Below, piece after piece: positions 33,384-42,901 of a stretch of 64,000 nucleotides of DNA; the stretch's first letter is position 1; every line of letters starts with the position of its first letter. The notes beneath the pieces are model-generated. The model made no database searches. It saw only the letters and a program-made list of their open reading frames with translations, and was not told where the DNA came from. The DNA is taken from positions 1-64,000 of the forward strand of contig NZ_FMCV01000020.1 in the NCBI RefSeq assembly GCF_900091565.1. The letters run 5' to 3'. The position numbers and the translations under genes were made by a program. Origin of the DNA: Micromonospora marina (GTDB lineage Bacteria; Actinomycetota; Actinomycetes; Mycobacteriales; Micromonosporaceae).

Positions 33384-34022
33384 ATGCCCAGCAACGCGAC
33401 GAGATGGGCGCTGGCCGGCGCCGCCGCGGTGACCGCCCTCGGGGTCACCCGGACGGTGGCGCGGCGGCGGCACCGGCACCAGCCCGACCGGGAGGACGGC
33501 TGGTACGTGGTGCACCGCGGGATCACCGTGGACCGGCCGATGGACGAGGTGGTCGGCTTCTGGGCCGACCGGGAACGGCTCGACCGTGGCCTGGCGGAGT
33601 GGGCCACGCTGGAGCAGATCGACGCGAACCGGTGGCGCTGCGTGGCGGCCGACCCGGCCGGCGGCGGCACCGGGTGGCGGGCCGAGATCACCGTCGACGG
33701 GCCGGGCCGGTTGAGCTGGCGGGTCACCGACGGGCCGGTCGCCCAGCGCGGCCGGGTCGAGCTGACCGCCGCTCCGCAGGACCGGGGCACCGAGATCCGG
33801 GCCGAGCTGCGGTGGCGCTCCGGACCGATCCGGCGGGTGGTCGGCCTGGCCGGCGGCGGCGACCCGGACCTGGCGCTGCGCACCACGCTGCGCCGGATCA
33901 AGTCGCTGGTCGAGACCGGGCAGGTGCTCGACACCCGGCACGACCCGTCCGGCCGCAGCCCACGGCAGGAACGGGCGACGGACAAGGTACGCGAGAAGCT
34001 GATGGCGGGAGGACGGCCGTGA
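33384..34022 (+). CDS. SRPBCC-superfamily membrane-anchored protein
   Basis: 212 residues. A short hydrophobic N-terminal segment (WALAGAAAVTALGVTRTVA) is followed by basic residues and a START/polyketide-cyclase-like domain (VHRGITVDRPMDEVVGFWAD, then GTGWRAEITVDGPGRLSWRV and DRGTEIRAELRWR). Such folds bind hydrophobic ligands or act in stress proteins of the YgaP/DUF2892 neighbourhood type; ligand unknown. GGGAGGAG upstream; ATG at 33384 preferred to the GTG one codon earlier for spacing. Its stop overlaps the dehydrogenase start (GTGA). Confidence 0.78.
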   Translation: MPSNATRWALAGAAAVTALGVTRTVARRRHRHQPDREDGWYVVHRGITVDRPMDEVVGFWADRERLDRGLAEWATLEQIDANRWRCVAADPAGGGTGWRAEITVDGPGRLSWRVTDGPVAQRGRVELTAAPQDRGTEIRAELRWRSGPIRRVVGLAGGGDPDLALRTTLRRIKSLVETGQVLDTRHDPSGRSPRQERATDKVREKLMAGGRP

Positions 34023-35197
34023 GGGCGTTGTGCTGGGAGGGGGTCGGCAAGCTGGCGGTGCGGGACGTGCCGGAGCCGACCGTCAGGTCCGGCGGCGACA
34101 TCATCGTCAAGGTCCGCGCGAGCAGCGTCTGCGGCTCCGACCTGCACCTGATCAACGGCTACCTGCCGGCGATGCGTGAGGGTGACATCCTCGGCCACGA
34201 GTTCATGGGCGAGGTGGTCGAGACCGGCCCGGACGTGCGCCGGATCTCCGTCGGCGACCGGGTCGTGGTCGGGTCGGTGGTGGCCTGCGGCTCGTGCTGG
34301 TACTGCCGCACCGAGCAGTTCTCGCTCTGCGACAACTCCAACCCGCAGCCGGTCTTCACCGAGAAGCTGTGGGGTCACTCGCCCGCCGGCATCCTCGGCT
34401 ACTCGCACGCGGCCGGCGGCTACTCGGGCAGCCACGCCGAGTACATCCGGGTGCCGTTCGGCGACGTCGGCGCGTTCACAGTGCCGGACGGGGTACCGGA
34501 CGACTCCGTCGTGTTCGCCTCCGACGCGATGCCGACCGGCTGGATGGCCGCCGACTTCTGCGACCTCAAGGGCGGCGAGGTGGTAGCGGTCTGGGGCGCC
34601 GGTGGCGTCGGTCAGATGGCGGCCCGGTCCGCGCAGATCCTCGGTGCCGAGCGCGTCGTTGTCATCGACCGGCTGCCGGAGCGGCTCGCCACCGCGGCGC
34701 AGCGCCTCGGCGTGGAGACGATCAACTACGCCGAGACCGACGTGCTGGAGGCGCTGCGGGAGATGACCGCCGGGCGCGGCCCGGACGCCTGCATCGAGGC
34801 CGTCGGCATGGAGTCGCACGACGTCGGCCCGGTCTACGCGTACGACAAGGCCAAGCAGACGGTACGCGCGCAGACCGACCGGCCCACCTCCGTCCGGCAG
34901 GCGATCATGGCGGCTCGCAAGGGCGGCACGGTGAGCATCGTCGGCGTGTACGGCGGCCTGGTGGACAAGTTCCCGCTCGGCGCGGCCATGAACAAGGCCC
35001 TGGTGCTGCGGATGGGACAGATGCACGCCCAGCGTTACATCCCGATGCTGCTGGACCGGGTCGCAGCCGGCGAGATCGACCCCGGCTACCTGGCCACCCA
35101 TCCGATGTCGCTGGAACAGGGCGCCCGGGGCTACGAGATCTTCGAGAAGAAGGAGGACGGCTGCCTGCGTACCGTGCTGCACCCGCAGGCCGCGTGA
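34019..35197 (+). CDS. Zinc-dependent alcohol dehydrogenase, glutathione-independent formaldehyde dehydrogenase type
   Basis: 392 residues of the medium-chain dehydrogenase family. Catalytic zinc ligands in SSVCGSDLHLI and GHEFMGEVVETGPDV; structural zinc lobe CGSCWYCRTEQFSLC (four Cys). The NAD-binding glycine motif is VWGAGGVGQMAARSAQ. FTEKLWGHSPAGILGYSHA and the long insertion KAKQTVRAQTDRPTSVRQAI resemble formaldehyde dismutase/dehydrogenase-like members. Substrate not certain: a short aldehyde or alcohol. Translationally coupled to the SRPBCC gene, both under the stress-type promoter. Ends 21 bases from the convergent P450 stop. Confidence 0.9.
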   Translation: MRALCWEGVGKLAVRDVPEPTVRSGGDIIVKVRASSVCGSDLHLINGYLPAMREGDILGHEFMGEVVETGPDVRRISVGDRVVVGSVVACGSCWYCRTEQFSLCDNSNPQPVFTEKLWGHSPAGILGYSHAAGGYSGSHAEYIRVPFGDVGAFTVPDGVPDDSVVFASDAMPTGWMAADFCDLKGGEVVAVWGAGGVGQMAARSAQILGAERVVVIDRLPERLATAAQRLGVETINYAETDVLEALREMTAGRGPDACIEAVGMESHDVGPVYAYDKAKQTVRAQTDRPTSVRQAIMAARKGGTVSIVGVYGGLVDKFPLGAAMNKALVLRMGQMHAQRYIPMLLDRVAAGEIDPGYLATHPMSLEQGARGYEIFEKKEDGCLRTVLHPQAA

Positions 35198-35218
35198 GCA
35201 CGCGGGGGTGCGCCCGAG

Positions 35219-36484
35219 TCAGCGCGGCGGGCGTACCCCCTCGGCCGGTCGTATCCCGTCGAGCACCAGCCCGCCGGGCGGCAACGCCGGCATGGCGCCG
35301 AGGTCGAGCGCCAGGTCCTGCGGCGGTACGCGGTAGGTCATCGCGCCGGTCAGGTTCGTCACCGCCCGCTTCATCAGCTCGATCGTGATCCATTCTCCGG
35401 CGCAGCGGTGGCCGGTGTAGTGGTCGCCGCCGCCCTGCGGGACCAGGCCGAACGGGTCGTCCCGCCACCCGGCGAAGCGCTCCGGGCGGAACCGTTCCGG
35501 CTCGGGCCACACGTCGGGGTGGTGGTTCGTGCCGTACAGGTCGAGCAGCACCCGCCGGCCCTGTGGGAACGCATACCCCCGCCACCGGAACGAGCGGCGC
35601 ACCCGGGCCGCGGCGACCGGGAAGAACGGGTAGTAGCGCCGTACCTCCTGCACGAACTGCTCGGTCGCGGCGTCGTCGCCGGGTAGCCGGTCCCGCCAGT
35701 GCGGGTGGTCGTGCAGCGCCAGCGCGGCGAAGACCACGTACCGGTCCACCGCGACGGTGGGACGCAGCACGTTCAGCAGCTCCACCGCGGCGATCCGGCG
35801 GGGCAGCGGCAGGCCCCGTTCGTCCCGGTGCCCGGCCACGACCGCCAGCGCGCTGCCCTCCGGGGCGGGCACCGCGCCCGCGCGTACCCGCTCGATCAGC
35901 TCGCCGGCCCAGCGTTGCGCGTGCCGGCGGCCGAGCCGTCCGCGCCAGTGCCGGGGGCCCACTGCGGCCGGCGCCTCGATCATCGCGTGCATCTCGGCGG
36001 TGCGGCGCGGCACGTCGGCCTCGGCCAGCGGCACCCCGGCCCAGGCCCAGACCGTCCGGGTCAGGATCCGGCCCACCTCGTCGTAGAGCGCCACCGGGCC
36101 GCTGCCCGCCCAGACCTGGAGCTGGGCCCGCCACTGCTCGTCGAAGATCTCCCCGAGGCGGCGGATCGCGGCCGGGGTCATGATCGACATGAACATCGCC
36201 TTGCGGACCAGGTGAGCCTGTCCGTCGAGGCCCTGCACGCCGCCGACGCCGGTGAGCGTGCGTTGCCCGCGCACCGGCATGGCGCCGCGCCGGACGAACC
36301 GCTCCTCGTCGTAGAACAGCTCGGCGGCCTCCCGGCCGCGCAGGCAGATCGTCGGCTCCAGCAGCAGCCGGGTCTGGAAGACGTCGGTGCCGAGGCGGTC
36401 GCAGCGGTCGCCGACGAAGCGGTAGCCCTCCCGAAGGAACGCCAGCGTACTGTCCGGGGTCCGGTCGCTCGGCATGGTGCTCAT
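35219..36484 (-). CDS. CYP152-family fatty-acid peroxygenase P450
   Basis: 421 residues. The heme-ligand loop GGGDHYTGHRCAGEWITIEL has Cys361. The I-helix has Arg241-Pro242 (LLNVLRPTVAVDRY) where ordinary P450s have the acid-alcohol pair; this Arg-Pro is the mark of H2O2-using CYP152 enzymes such as P450-BSbeta and OleT, whose Arg holds the fatty-acid carboxylate. EVRRYYPFFPVAAARVRR and LLDLYGTNHHPDVWPEPERF also fit. Expected reaction: alpha/beta hydroxylation or decarboxylation of fatty acids with H2O2, needing no reductase; none is encoded nearby. ATG preceded by CAGGAGC. Confidence 0.9.
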   Translation of the reverse strand: MSTMPSDRTPDSTLAFLREGYRFVGDRCDRLGTDVFQTRLLLEPTICLRGREAAELFYDEERFVRRGAMPVRGQRTLTGVGGVQGLDGQAHLVRKAMFMSIMTPAAIRRLGEIFDEQWRAQLQVWAGSGPVALYDEVGRILTRTVWAWAGVPLAEADVPRRTAEMHAMIEAPAAVGPRHWRGRLGRRHAQRWAGELIERVRAGAVPAPEGSALAVVAGHRDERGLPLPRRIAAVELLNVLRPTVAVDRYVVFAALALHDHPHWRDRLPGDDAATEQFVQEVRRYYPFFPVAAARVRRSFRWRGYAFPQGRRVLLDLYGTNHHPDVWPEPERFRPERFAGWRDDPFGLVPQGGGDHYTGHRCAGEWITIELMKRAVTNLTGAMTYRVPPQDLALDLGAMPALPPGGLVLDGIRPAEGVRPPR

Positions 36485-36522
36485 CTGGGCTGCTCCTGAC
36501 GCGGTTCGGCGGCGCTGCCTAC

Positions 36523-36547
36523 CTACCCGGGTCGGCGCGGCCGAACC
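36523..36547 (-). promoter_or_regulatory. SigB/SigF-like promoter of the CYP152 gene
   Basis: On the minus strand GGTT (36547-36544), 15-base spacer, GGGTAG (36528-36523), about 40 bases before the P450 ATG. Fits GNNT-N14-16-GGGTA. Confidence 0.5.
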
Positions 36548-36575
36548 CTCCATTCCAGCAGCTCCGGCCGCTCGG

Positions 36576-36614
36576 GGGAGGGGCCGGCCACGCGGGTGGC
36601 CACTGGCCCCTCCC
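36576..36614. repeat. Strong nested hairpin between divergent genes
   Basis: Outer stem GGGAGGGGCC/GGCCCCTCCC (36576-36585, 36605-36614) and inner stem GGCCAC/GTGGCC (36586-36591, 36596-36601). No gene ends here, so it is not an obvious terminator; it could insulate the two divergent units. Confidence 0.7.
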
Positions 36615-36722
36615 CGGGCGCGGAAAAGCTGGTTGGCTCGGTTCCGCGGACCGGCGGCGACCGGTCCGCCGCCCGCCGGCGCGACGTCCGGCGGGCGACA
36701 CCGGCGACGGGGGAGGGCACCG

Positions 36723-37109
36723 ATGCGTGACGACAGGGCGGCACGACGGCACCGCGAGGCGCCGGACCGGCTGCGCGGCGACGGCCGCGACGGGCCGCTG
36801 ATCGGCGGGCCGCGGCGCTCCGCACCCCGCCCACCGCGGCACTTCACCGTGCACCTGGGCTTCGCGGCCGCCGATCCCGCCGTCGCGCGTGAACACGCCG
36901 TGGCGTACGCCGAAGCGCTCGGACTGCTCCGCCCGGAGCTGGCGCTGGGCGCGGCGGCGCTGTCCCCGGCGGACGCCTGGCACCGCGCCGAGCGGCTGTT
37001 CTGCGACGCCGCCGGGCCCGACGGCGAGCGCTGTGCCGACGTGGCCGGTCACCCCGGCTTCCACCACGCGCCCGGTCCGGGCGGCCTCGGCTGGGGCGAC
37101 GGTGACTGA
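36723..37109 (+). CDS. Small hypothetical protein with C-terminal Cys/His cluster
   Basis: 128 residues, family not recognised. The first 40 residues are Arg/Asp-rich; HFTVHLGFAAADPAVAREHA looks like a beta-alpha unit. The C-terminus has FCDAAGPDGERCADVAGHPG and then FHH, a Cys-x8-Cys-x6-His-x4-HH spacing that could bind a metal. GGGGGAGGG 5 bases before the ATG makes translation likely. Coding bias matches neighbours. No membrane segment. Confidence 0.6.
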   Translation: MRDDRAARRHREAPDRLRGDGRDGPLIGGPRRSAPRPPRHFTVHLGFAAADPAVAREHAVAYAEALGLLRPELALGAAALSPADAWHRAERLFCDAAGPDGERCADVAGHPGFHHAPGPGGLGWGDGD

Positions 37110-37116
37110 GGCGCGC

Positions 37117-37335
37117 TCAGTCCAGGTCGAACTCACCGTCCTGGGCGCCCGCGACGAACGCGTCCCACTCGGCCTGCGTGAAGACCAGCACGGGCCCGTC
37201 CGGCTCGGCGGAGTTGCGCATGCCGATCAGGTCGTCGACGAATGCCACTTCGACCGCTCCCTCGGAGGTGTCGCCCTCGGCCCGCTGCCAAACCGCCCGG
37301 GAGAGGTCGAAATCGCCCTTGGGGTGCTGACCCAT
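37117..37335 (-). CDS. DUF397 domain protein
   Basis: 72 residues, a single DUF397 domain: FDLSRAVWQRAEGDTSEGAV, then VDDLIGMRNSAEPDGPVLVF and TQAEWDAFVAGAQDGEFDLD. In actinomycetes DUF397 genes usually lie next to an XRE-type regulator gene (BldB/WhiJ-like pairs). No such regulator is adjacent here. GGAGGAGC lies before the ATG. Confidence 0.9.
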   Translation of the reverse strand: MGQHPKGDFDLSRAVWQRAEGDTSEGAVEVAFVDDLIGMRNSAEPDGPVLVFTQAEWDAFVAGAQDGEFDLD

Positions 37336-37389
37336 CGCTGCTCCTCCATTGCCATGCGTAACGAGAAGGCCCGAGCGGACCTCATCGGG

Positions 37390-37395
37390 CAGGAT
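37390..37395 (+). promoter_or_regulatory. -10 box of leaderless pepN
   Basis: CAGGAT, 6 bases (AAGCGG), then ATG at 37402. One mismatch to TANNNT; no ribosome-binding site. Confidence 0.45.
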
Positions 37396-37401
37396 AAGCG
37401 G

Positions 37402-39918
<2,517 letters not shown>

Positions 39919-39923
39919 CCGGG

Positions 39924-39953
39924 CACGCCGGGCGGCCTCCTCCGCCCGGCGTG
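39924..39953 (+). terminator. pepN terminator
   Basis: CACGCCGGGCGG (39924-39935) pairs perfectly with CCGCCCGGCGTG (39942-39953), 6 bases after the stop. Confidence 0.8.
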
Positions 39954-39987
39954 GCCGACCCCGCCCGGGCCTGTCCGGGGCGCGGCC

Positions 39988-39993
39988 TACGAT
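39988..39993 (+). promoter_or_regulatory. -10 box of leaderless nadD
   Basis: TACGAT, 6 bases (CGCGGG), then GTG at 40000. Confidence 0.55.
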
Positions 39994-39999
39994 CGCGGG

Positions 40000-40596
40000 G
40001 TGGAGGAAGACATCCGGCGGGTCGGCATCATGGGCGGCACGTTCGACCCGATCCACCACGGGCACCTGGTGGCGGCGAGCGAGGTGGCCGACCGGTTCGG
40101 TCTGGACGAGGTCGTGTTCGTGCCGACCGGGCAGCCGTGGCAGAAGGCGGAGGAAGCGGTCACCCCGGCCGAGGACCGTTACCTCATGACGGTGATCGCC
40201 ACCGCCTCCAACCCGCGTTTCCAGGTGAGCCGGGTCGACATCGACCGCGGCGGTCCCACCTACACCGTCGACACGCTGCGCGACCTGCACGCCGAGTACG
40301 GCCCGAAGGCGCAGCTCTTCTTCATCACCGGCGCGGACGCCCTGGAGCGCATCCTCTCCTGGAAGGACCTGGACGACGCGCTCGAACTGGCCCATTTCAT
40401 CGGCGTGACGCGGCCCGGCTTCGAACTCACCGACAAGCACCTCCCGGCCGACTCGGTGAGCCTGGTGCAGGTGCCCGCGATGGCCATCTCGTCGACCGAC
40501 TGCCGCGCGCGCGTCGCCCGGGGGGAGCCGGTGTGGTATCTGGTGCCCGACGGTGTGGTGCAGTACATCGCGAAACGGCGTCTCTACCAGCGGTGA
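40000..40596 (+). CDS. nadD: Nicotinate-nucleotide adenylyltransferase
   Basis: 198 residues. Makes deamido-NAD from nicotinate mononucleotide and ATP. GIMGGTFDPIHHGHL is the nucleotidyltransferase T/HxGH motif and AISSTDCRARVARGEPVWYL is the C-terminal ISSTxIR-type motif (Cys for Ile at one place). GTG start set by the leaderless promoter. Followed by rsfS as in many bacteria. Confidence 0.96.
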   Translation: MEEDIRRVGIMGGTFDPIHHGHLVAASEVADRFGLDEVVFVPTGQPWQKAEEAVTPAEDRYLMTVIATASNPRFQVSRVDIDRGGPTYTVDTLRDLHAEYGPKAQLFFITGADALERILSWKDLDDALELAHFIGVTRPGFELTDKHLPADSVSLVQVPAMAISSTDCRARVARGEPVWYLVPDGVVQYIAKRRLYQR

Positions 40597-40706
40597 TACG
40601 CCCACTTACGTCCCGGTTGATACCTGAAATCGACCAGAACTGACAAGTCGCCGCACCGCCGGGTGTGAGAGGCTTGGAGGGTCGCACGGTTGATCGAAGG
40701 AGAACG

Positions 40707-41111
40707 GTGACAGTTTCCGAACGCGCGCACGAGCTGGCGATGGCCGCCGCCCAGGCCGCGGCCGACAAGAAGGCACAGGACATCGTCATCATCGACGTGG
40801 GCGACCAGCTCGCGATCACCGACGCGTTCCTGCTGGCCGCCGCTCCGAACGAGCGTCAGGTGCTCGCCATCGTCGACGCCATCGAGGAGCGCCTGCTGGA
40901 GCTGCCGGACAAGGCCAAGCCGGTGCGCCGCGAGGGCGAGCGGGGCGGCCGCTGGGTGCTGCTCGACTACGTCGACATCGTGGTCCACGTCCAGCACACC
41001 GAGGAGCGCGAGTTCTACGCCCTCGACCGGCTCTGGAAGGACTGCCCGCAGATCCCGTTCACCGATCGCGACCTGGCCGACTCGGCCGCCGGCACCGCCA
41101 CCGCCGAATGA
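40707..41111 (+). CDS. rsfS: Ribosomal silencing factor RsfS
   Basis: 134 residues. Binds L14 and blocks subunit joining when nutrients are short. KKAQDIVIIDVGDQLAITDA, then GGRWVLLDYVDIVVHVQHTE and FYALDRLWKDCP are family signatures. GTG start with AAGGAG upstream. The stop overlaps the next ATG. Confidence 0.95.
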   Translation: MTVSERAHELAMAAAQAAADKKAQDIVIIDVGDQLAITDAFLLAAAPNERQVLAIVDAIEERLLELPDKAKPVRREGERGGRWVLLDYVDIVVHVQHTEEREFYALDRLWKDCPQIPFTDRDLADSAAGTATAE

Positions 41112-41737
41112 CCCGCCTGATCGTCTGGCGGCACGGCAACACCGACTGGAACGCCGCGAGCCGGGTCCAGGGCCAGACCGACGTGCCGCTCAACGACCTC
41201 GGCCGCGAGCAGGCCCGGGCCGCCGCTCCGGTGCTCGCCGCGCTGCGCCCGGACGCGCTCGTCGCCAGCGACCTGCGCCGCGCCGCCGACACCGCCGCCG
41301 CGCTCGCGGCGCTGACCGGGCTGCCGGTCCGCGCCGACGCCCGGCTGCGCGAACGGCACTTCGGCCAGTGGCAGGGCCTCACCCTGACCGAGGTGGCCGA
41401 GCGCCACCCCGACGAGTACGCCCGCTGGCGGGCCGGCGACCCCGACCCCGGTGCCGGCATCGAGCCTCTGCCCGACCTGGGTGAGCGACTCGGCGCCGCG
41501 TTCCAGGCCGCCGCCGACCTCGCCGTCGGCGGCACGGTCGTGGTGACCACCCACGGCGGCGGCGCCCGGCAGGGCGTCGGGCACCTGCTCGGCTGGGACC
41601 ACACGGTGCTGCGCAGCCTCGGTTCGCTGGCGAACTGCCACTGGACCGAACTGCGCCACGACGACGTCCGGGGCTGGCACCTGCGCGCGCACAACGTCGG
41701 CCTGATCGCCCAGCCGGCGCTCACCGAGGCGGTCTGA
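41108..41737 (+). CDS. Histidine phosphatase family protein (phosphoglycerate-mutase-like)
   Basis: 209 residues. Catalytic RHGNTDWN at the N-terminus, acidic RERHFGQWQGL, and the second His in VVTTHGGGARQGVGHLL. Members next to nadD-rsfS in actinobacteria are candidate glucosyl-3-phosphoglycerate or broad phosphatases; substrate uncertain. Coupled to rsfS by an ATGA overlap. Confidence 0.88.
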   Translation: MTRLIVWRHGNTDWNAASRVQGQTDVPLNDLGREQARAAAPVLAALRPDALVASDLRRAADTAAALAALTGLPVRADARLRERHFGQWQGLTLTEVAERHPDEYARWRAGDPDPGAGIEPLPDLGERLGAAFQAAADLAVGGTVVVTTHGGGARQGVGHLLGWDHTVLRSLGSLANCHWTELRHDDVRGWHLRAHNVGLIAQPALTEAV

Positions 41738-41772
41738 CACCTCCGGACCCGGCGCGTCACAGCGCCATCGGC

Positions 41773-41778
41773 TAGCGT
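41773..41778 (+). promoter_or_regulatory. -10 box of the leaderless degV gene
   Basis: TAGCGT, 7 bases, then ATG at 41786; no ribosome-binding site. Confidence 0.55.
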
Positions 41779-41785
41779 GCCGGTC

Positions 41786-42640
41786 ATGCCCGTCGCGGTC
41801 GTCACCGACTCCACCGCCTACCTGCCCCCCGACCTGGTCCGCGCACGCGGGTTCACGGTCGTTCCGCTCACCGTCGTCCTCAACGGCGCGGAAGGGCTGG
41901 AGGGCGTCGAGACCTCCCCGGCCGACGCCACCCGCGCGCTGAGCGGCCGGCGGGTCTCGGTGAGCACGTCCCGGCCCGCGCCGGAACAGTTCGCGCAGGT
42001 CTACCGCACGCTGCTCGCCGAGGGCGCCGACGGCGTGGTGTCGGTGCACCTGTCCGCCGAGCTGTCCGGCACCGTCGAGGCCGCCCGGCTGGCCGCCGCC
42101 GAGGTCGGCGACGACCGGGTCACGGTGGTCGACAGCCGATCCACCGGCATGGGCCTCGGTTTCCCGGCGCTCGCCGCCGCCGCGGCCGCCGCGCAGGGCG
42201 CCGACCTGACCGGGGTACGCGACGCGGCGCTGGACGCGGTCGCCCGGACAACCATCTACTTCTACGTCGACACGCTGGAGTTCCTGCGCCGGGGCGGCCG
42301 GATCAACGCGGCCGAGGCACTGCTCGGCACCGCCCTCTCGGTCAAGCCGATCATGCACATGCCCGATGGTGCGATCGTGGTGAAGGACAAGGTCCGGACC
42401 GCGAGCCGGGGCGTGGCACGCCTGGTCGACCTCGCCGTCGAGGCGGCCGGCGACGGGCCTGTGGACCTCGGCGTGCACCACCTCGCCGCGCCGCAGCGGG
42501 CCGAGCAGTTGCTGGCGGCGCTGACCGAGCGCCTGGGCGACCGCCTGCACGACACGTACGTCACCGAGGCCGGAGCCGTCGTCGCCGCCCACGCCGGGCC
42601 CGGGCTGGCATGCGTGGTGGTCCACCGCCGCACTCCCTAG
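41786..42640 (+). CDS. DegV family fatty-acid-binding protein
   Basis: 284 residues. VAVVTDSTAYLPPDL, SVSTSRPAPEQFAQVY and the late RRGGRINAAEALLGTALSVKPI are the DegV signatures; VVDSRSTGMGLGFPAL is also typical. DegV (FakB-like) proteins hold a fatty acid and, with a FakA kinase, let it be phosphorylated; no fakA gene is in the window. A GTG 9 bases earlier lies at the predicted transcript start edge, so ATG is preferred. Confidence 0.92.
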   Translation: MPVAVVTDSTAYLPPDLVRARGFTVVPLTVVLNGAEGLEGVETSPADATRALSGRRVSVSTSRPAPEQFAQVYRTLLAEGADGVVSVHLSAELSGTVEAARLAAAEVGDDRVTVVDSRSTGMGLGFPALAAAAAAAQGADLTGVRDAALDAVARTTIYFYVDTLEFLRRGGRINAAEALLGTALSVKPIMHMPDGAIVVKDKVRTASRGVARLVDLAVEAAGDGPVDLGVHHLAAPQRAEQLLAALTERLGDRLHDTYVTEAGAVVAAHAGPGLACVVVHRRTP

Positions 42641-42649
42641 GGTGGCCGG

Positions 42650-42796
42650 ATGAGCCCACTGTCGTACGTCGTCACCGGCGGCGGGCGGGCCGTCGTCGAA
42701 CGGCTGGCCGCCGCCGGCGGCATGGTGGTCGTGGTCGAGCGGGATGCCGGCGCGGTGGACTGGCTGGCCCGGCATCCAGTCACCGGTCGGCTTTAG
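42650..42796 (+). pseudogene. Short-chain dehydrogenase remnant
   Basis: A 48-codon frame: begins SPLSYVVTGGGRAVVERLAA and continues GGMVVVVERDAGAVDWLARH before a TAG. This is the N-terminal nucleotide-binding unit of a short-chain dehydrogenase, but the glycine motif has lost about four residues (intact relatives read TGGGRGIGRAVVE-like) and everything after the second strand is missing. TAGGGT lies 6 bases before the ATG, so the promoter of a once leaderless gene is still visible. Not functional as an SDR. Confidence 0.7.
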
Positions 42797-42820
42797 CACA
42801 GTCAGGGCTTGATCGGGATC

Positions 42821-42847
42821 CTGTCCACAGTGCTTGCGTCGTCCACA
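42821..42847 (+). promoter_or_regulatory. Two DnaA-box-like 9-mers
   Basis: CTGTCCACA (42821-42829) and TCGTCCACA (42839-42847), each one base from the high-GC actinomycete DnaA box TTGTCCACA, 18 bases apart and same strand, just before the comEA promoter. Two near-matches only. Confidence 0.25.
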
Positions 42848-42887
42848 GGTGAGAGTTCACCGGCCGACGGGTGACGAGCCGTCGCCG

Positions 42888-42893
42888 TAGCGT
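42888..42893 (+). promoter_or_regulatory. -10 box of leaderless comEA
   Basis: TAGCGT, 8 bases, then GTG at 42902. Confidence 0.5.
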
Positions 42894-42901
42894 CCCGAGC
42901 C

